Below are positions 60,269 to 64,000 of a stretch of 64,000 nucleotides of DNA, piece by piece. A program made the translations under genes and the position numbers. The DNA comes from Eubacteriaceae bacterium CHKCI004 (GTDB lineage Bacteria; Bacillota; Clostridia; Lachnospirales; Lachnospiraceae). Numbering within the stretch: the first letter of the stretch is position 1; each line of letters begins with the position of its first letter. The notes beneath the pieces are model-generated. The model was not told the DNA's origin and ran no database searches. It was given only the letters and a program-made list of their open reading frames with translations. Location: assembly GCA_900016875.1 (NCBI GenBank), contig FCNR01000030.1, forward strand, positions 1 through 64,000, read 5' to 3'.

Positions 60269-63200
60269 CTATAAGTTCTCCTCAAAAAAGGCGTCCAGCT
60301 GTTCCGGACTCATGAGGATCTTGCGGGGCTTGGTACCCTCCTCCGGACCCACGATGCCGGCGTCAGCCAACTGATCGATGATCCGCGCCGCCCGGTTAAA
60401 ACCGATCTTGAACATCCTCTGCAGCATACCGATGGTCGCCTTATCTTTTTCCATGATAAAACGTGCCGCCGCCTCAAAGTATTCATCTCTCTCGCTGGAA
60501 ATACTGCCGTTTTTGATCTTATTTTCTATTTTTTCCGATACTTCCGTATCATAAACAGCCACGTCCTCATTTTCCTTCAGAAATTCCACCACCTGACTGA
60601 CTTCCGCATCAGAAACAAACGCGCCCTGCACACGCACCGGTTTCTGGTATCCGGATGGATAGAAGAGCATATCTCCTTTTCCGAGGAGCTTCTCCGCTCC
60701 GTTCATGTCGATGATAGTCCGGCTGTCCACACCGGAAGACACAGAAAACGCAATCCTGGACGGTACATTTGCCTTGATCAGTCCCGTGATGACATTGACC
60801 GACGGACGCTGCGTGGCGATGACCAGATGAATACCCGCCGCACGGGCCAGCTGAGACAGCCGCACGATGGCGTCCTCCACCTCGCCCGGAGCCACCATCA
60901 TAAGGTCTGCCAGCTCGTCAATGATGATGACGATCTGCGGCATACGGTTCATTTTCTCCTCATCCACCTGACCGGAAGCGATCAGCTCGTCAACCTTCTT
61001 GTTATAGCCTTCGATATTGCGGACTCCTGTCTCCGTAAACTTCTTGTACCTGTCGGTCATCTCCGCCACCGCCCAGTTGAGTGCTCCTGATGCTTTCTTA
61101 GGGTCTGTGACCACAGGAATGAGCAGATGAGGAATCCCGTTATATGTACTGAGCTCCACCATCTTCGGATCGATCATGATCAATTTGACCTCCGTCGGTC
61201 TCGCTTTATAAAGGATACTCATGATAAGCGTGTTGATGCAGACGGACTTACCGGAACCGGTCGCTCCGGCAATAAGCAGATGCGGCATCTTCGCCAGATC
61301 CGCCACCACGATCTTGCCGCCAATATCCTTTCCCACGGCAAAAGCCAGCCTGGACTTAAAGTTTTTAAACACCCGGTTATCAATGAGTTCCCGGAAATGT
61401 ACAGTCATGTTCTGTTTGTTCGGCACCTCAATACCGATGGCCGCCTTGCCCGGAATCGGCGCTTCGATACGAATATCCGAAGCCGCCAGATTCAGCTTGA
61501 TATCATCCGTCAGCGACAGAATCTTGCTGACCTTCGTTCCCTGCTCCGGAAACATCTCATAGCGGGTCACGGTCGGTCCGCAGCTGATATCGGTGATGGT
61601 CACCCGGACGCCAAAGCTCTCCAGCGTGCTCTGCAGCTTCATGGCCGTCTCTTTCAACGTCCTGTCATAATCTGCCGGGAGCTTCTGTTTTTCTGTCACC
61701 AGAAGATTCACAGGCGGGAAAATGTACTCCTCTTTCTTTGCCTGCCGGCGAAGAGGCGGATTGGAAGGAGCGGATGCAGGCTGAGCGCTCGTTGCTCCGG
61801 CATCGGAAGTGCTGCCGGCAGGTCCGGAAACCAAAGAACCAGCCTGAGTATTCTTCCCTGCATTTCCTGCCGCAGCTTTCGGAACATTCCGTACCATTTT
61901 CTCTGCTGTAGTTTCCGGTTCTTCCTGCACTGTTTTCTTTTCCGCAGTTTTCGGAGCTTCCTGTATCGTTTTCTCTTCCAAAGCTTCCGGAGCTTCCTGT
62001 ATCGTTTTCTCTTCCAAAGCTTCCGGAGCTTTCTGTATCGTTTTCTCTTCCAAAGCTTCCGGAGCTTCCTGTATCGTTTTCTCTTCCAAAGCTTCCGGAG
62101 CTTTCTGTATTTTATTTTCTGATACAGTTCCCTGAACCTGCTCGTCCATATCATACATCACAGTTTGACATTCTTCTCTCACCGGCGCTGCCGAACCTGT
62201 CATTTCCTCTGACTCCACAGGACTCGTCTCAGAAAAACCTGCTGTAAAAATATCCTGCTTTTCTCCTGCCGGTTCATCAGAAAACAGCTCCCGGGTTGTT
62301 TCCTCGTTTAATGAGAGAGAAGAGAAGTCCAGACTGCCGTTGAATGCATCTGTCTTCCCGTCTTCTTCAGTAAATGGATAGATTTCCGGATGCAGCTCTT
62401 TCAGAGAATCTTTTTTCTTCACTTCATCTTCCGGGGTGAAGAGCGGAATATGGATTCTGATATCCGGCTGTTTTCTCTTTTTCGCTGCCGCACGGCGTGC
62501 ATTGCCTGACGCGCGTCTGCCGTCGGTCTGAGGCTGCAGTTCTTCTCCATCCTTTGATGCAGCCTCCTTCTCCGCCTTCTTTTCTTCCATCTCTTTTATT
62601 TTTTCTTCACACTGCTTCTCCCGAAGCTTATCCTGTGCGGTCGCCCGCTCTCTGGCAGCCTGTCTCCGCTTTTCTTCCGCTTCTTTCCATGCTTTTCGGA
62701 TCCGTGCGATCCCCTGGCGGAAAAATCCTACGAAAGATCGCTGGGTCAGCAGAATCAGGGCCAGCAAGAGGATACAGGAAATAATCACGATTGCTCCCGG
62801 CGTCCCAAACCAGCTTTGCAGCAGCAGGCTGATACCGCCGCCAAGAATACCTCCCGCTCCGCGGTCTGTGGCCGCCACGGTAAATAAATCATAGAACTCC
62901 CGGACATCCTGCCGGCAGATCAGCTGGGCGTAAGCAGAAACCATTGTCAGCACCACAAAACCGGCGCCGCATTTTTTCATAGCGAGCAGGCTGTAGTCAT
63001 TGGCCAGCAGCACTGTCACCATAAGGAAAAAAGCCACTGGCATCACATATTGCACACAGCCAAAGATTCCAAAGAAAAAACTGCTGAGCCACACGCCCAC
63101 CACGCCGCATAAGCCAAAGTTGCTGAGCATCATAATCAGCATAATGCCGAAGGAAGCCACCAGCTGTATCTCATTTTTCATAGGTATTCCCTGCGAAATC

Positions 63201-63361
63201 TTTGTTTTGCGTGAAGACCTCCCGGAAGACTTCTTTCCGGATGTCCTTCCGGTACTCCGGGTTTTCAAAGAGGAAGTTTTTGCAGCAGCAGAAGTCCCGG
63301 CCCGTTTTCTGCCGCCGGAAGCACTACCGTTATTTCTTTTTGCATTATTTTGATTCGCCAT
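60269..63361 (-). CDS. ftsK: FtsK/SpoIIIE DNA translocase
   Basis: 1030 residues. A basic Ala/Ser/Lys-rich N-terminus, four or five membrane helices (about 65-215), a long low-complexity linker (about 220-560) with 12-residue repeats, then the motor with IAGATGSGKSVCIN (Walker A) and VIIIDELADLMM (Walker B). The C-terminal winged-helix gamma domain (about 965-1030) reads KOPS/SRS-like sites. It moves chromosome ends at division or sporulation. The linker is the fast-evolving part. ATG 63361 follows AAAGGGAG. Confidence 0.95.
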   Translation of the reverse strand: MANQNNAKRNNGSASGGRKRAGTSAAAKTSSLKTRSTGRTSGKKSSGRSSRKTKISQGIPMKNEIQLVASFGIMLIMMLSNFGLCGVVGVWLSSFFFGIFGCVQYVMPVAFFLMVTVLLANDYSLLAMKKCGAGFVVLTMVSAYAQLICRQDVREFYDLFTVAATDRGAGGILGGGISLLLQSWFGTPGAIVIISCILLLALILLTQRSFVGFFRQGIARIRKAWKEAEEKRRQAARERATAQDKLREKQCEEKIKEMEEKKAEKEAASKDGEELQPQTDGRRASGNARRAAAKKRKQPDIRIHIPLFTPEDEVKKKDSLKELHPEIYPFTEEDGKTDAFNGSLDFSSLSLNEETTRELFSDEPAGEKQDIFTAGFSETSPVESEEMTGSAAPVREECQTVMYDMDEQVQGTVSENKIQKAPEALEEKTIQEAPEALEEKTIQKAPEALEEKTIQEAPEALEEKTIQEAPKTAEKKTVQEEPETTAEKMVRNVPKAAAGNAGKNTQAGSLVSGPAGSTSDAGATSAQPASAPSNPPLRRQAKKEEYIFPPVNLLVTEKQKLPADYDRTLKETAMKLQSTLESFGVRVTITDISCGPTVTRYEMFPEQGTKVSKILSLTDDIKLNLAASDIRIEAPIPGKAAIGIEVPNKQNMTVHFRELIDNRVFKNFKSRLAFAVGKDIGGKIVVADLAKMPHLLIAGATGSGKSVCINTLIMSILYKARPTEVKLIMIDPKMVELSTYNGIPHLLIPVVTDPKKASGALNWAVAEMTDRYKKFTETGVRNIEGYNKKVDELIASGQVDEEKMNRMPQIVIIIDELADLMMVAPGEVEDAIVRLSQLARAAGIHLVIATQRPSVNVITGLIKANVPSRIAFSVSSGVDSRTIIDMNGAEKLLGKGDMLFYPSGYQKPVRVQGAFVSDAEVSQVVEFLKENEDVAVYDTEVSEKIENKIKNGSISSERDEYFEAAARFIMEKDKATIGMLQRMFKIGFNRAARIIDQLADAGIVGPEEGTKPRKILMSPEQLDAFFEENL
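61953..62096. repeat. 36-bp tandem repeats in the ftsK linker
   Basis: Four nearly identical 36-bp units (starting 61953, 61989, 62025, 62061) encode EALEEKTIQ(E/K)AP, with degenerate units on both sides (61917-62118). Nearly perfect copies mean recent expansion; copy number may vary between strains. Confidence 0.9.
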
Positions 63362-63509
63362 TTTTTAACTCCCTTTTGCTCATTACTGTTATCCCCATAT
63401 GCTACGGTTCGCCATATGAGGATTTTTACATATTTCCGTCATCTTATCATAGATAATACCATAAATGGCAGGAGAAAAAAAGTCGCGTTTTTTATGAAAA
63501 TAACAGTTT

Positions 63510-64000
63510 TTATTTCCCTTTTTCTTCAAAAATTCTGCCATGCAGCCAGGCAAGCGCCTCTGAAATACCTCCCACCTGATCGGCAAGTCCTGCTTTCACC
63601 GCCTCCTCTCCCACCAGAATAGTACCCAGATCTTTTGCCATAACTCCTTTTCTCATCATCATTTCCTCCAGCTCTTCTTTTTTTGCCCGGGAATGCCCTG
63701 CGGTAAAATTAAGAATCCTGTCCTGAATCAGCTTAAAATATTCAAATGTCTGCGGCGCGCCAATGACTGTTCCGCTTAAACGGACCGGATGAATGAGCAT
63801 GGTCGCCGTAGGAGCGATAATCGTATAATCTGACGCCACAGAAAGCGGCACGCCAATCGAGTGACTGTCACCTATGATCAAAGAAACAACCGGTTTTTCG
63901 ATGGATGCTATCATTTCCGCCGCCGCAAGACCGCAGGAACAATCACCGCCCATTGTGTTGATCAACAGCAGCACGCCGTCGATACCGCTGTTATCCTGCG
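63510..64000 (-). CDS. ClpP-class serine protease (TepA-like), 5' end cut by window
   Basis: 162 residues visible; the frame is open to the window end, so the N-terminus is missing. The ClpP/crotonase fold is seen with GDSHSIGVPLS holding the probable nucleophile Ser and ATMLIHPVRLSG the His region. In Clostridia this type of ClpP-like protease (TepA, spore-linked in some species) lies directly upstream of ftsK/spoIIIE, as here. Confidence 0.8.
   Translation of the reverse strand, partial: QDNSGIDGVLLLINTMGGDCSCGLAAAEMIASIEKPVVSLIIGDSHSIGVPLSVASDYTIIAPTATMLIHPVRLSGTVIGAPQTFEYFKLIQDRILNFTAGHSRAKKEELEEMMMRKGVMAKDLGTILVGEEAVKAGLADQVGGISEALAWLHGRIFEEKGK

Noticed and set aside
61953-62096. Possible CRISPR-like regular repeats
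   Set aside because: The repeats are directly adjacent with no spacers and encode a protein linker.
61127-62122. 331-codon plus-strand frame ending in repeats of SFRSFLYRFLFQ type
   Set aside because: It mirrors the ftsK linker repeats; the hydrophobic repeat is a by-product of the 36-bp units.

Overview
The window reads as chromosomal DNA of an anaerobic, gut-type Firmicute, most likely a Lachnospiraceae (class Clostridia). The reasons are Clostridia-like Shine-Dalgarno sequences and sigma-A promoters, an agrBD quorum-sensing locus with a LytTR two-component system, a T-box leader on aspS, the paired Fe-S scaffold/GGGtGRT genes, a biotin pyruvate carboxylase, CarD, DUF975 and DUF2325 proteins, and the gene neighbourhoods of the housekeeping genes. 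Assignment below family level is inference. I see no rRNA, tRNA, CRISPR array, intact IS element or prophage.

Layout. 0-5.6 kb: secreted LRR protein, secreted HxxxD-type hydrolase-like protein, an agrD (missed by long-ORF calling) and agrB, then an AgrC-like kinase and a LytTR regulator, all on the minus strand. 5.7-16.7 kb: DUF975 membrane protein, small unknowns, an EutP-like GTPase overlapping a CxxC protein, GH25 lysozyme, aspS with its T-box, CarD, two tandem EutL-type microcompartment shell proteins without other shell genes, and two divergent NlpC/P60 wall hydrolases. 16.7-25.2 kb: Nudix hydrolase, MocR regulator, DUF2325, trpS, AI-2E-family permease, and a csoR-copA copper operon whose copA carries a C-terminal CopZ with its own ribosome binding site. 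25.5-34.5 kb: second LRR protein, pyruvate carboxylase, a strongly structured palindromic element that ends a broken HEPN gene next to its MNT partner, an Ogt-acetyltransferase fusion, and small FHA, XRE and unknown genes.

34.6-42.4 kb: Fe-S scaffold/GGGtGRT pair, lipoprotein, hexapeptide-repeat protein, topB. 40.9-48.4 kb: a minus-strand catabolic cluster with 2Fe-2S protein, FAD/ferredoxin subunit, BFD-type 2Fe-2S protein and DAO-type FAD subunit (a complete HcnABC / opine-oxidase / proline-dehydrogenase-like dehydrogenase), an ornithine-cyclodeaminase-family enzyme, an AraC regulator, a P-II protein and an APC amino-acid permease. It probably takes up and oxidises an amino acid, opine or amine. 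48.6-64 kb: LUD protein, serine hydrolase, then mostly housekeeping genes on the minus strand (glyA, radA, clpC with a GntR regulator, a cinA C-terminal-domain gene, pgsA, rimO, folD, ftsK/spoIIIE and a ClpP-class protease cut by the window end).

The observations most worth following are the agr locus with its predicted peptide and LytTR direct repeats, the dehydrogenase cluster with a P-II protein beside an APC permease, the copA-copZ fusion with an internal start, the orphan EutL pair, and the multi-hairpin element at 30.74-30.97 kb related to an element inside the aspS leader.
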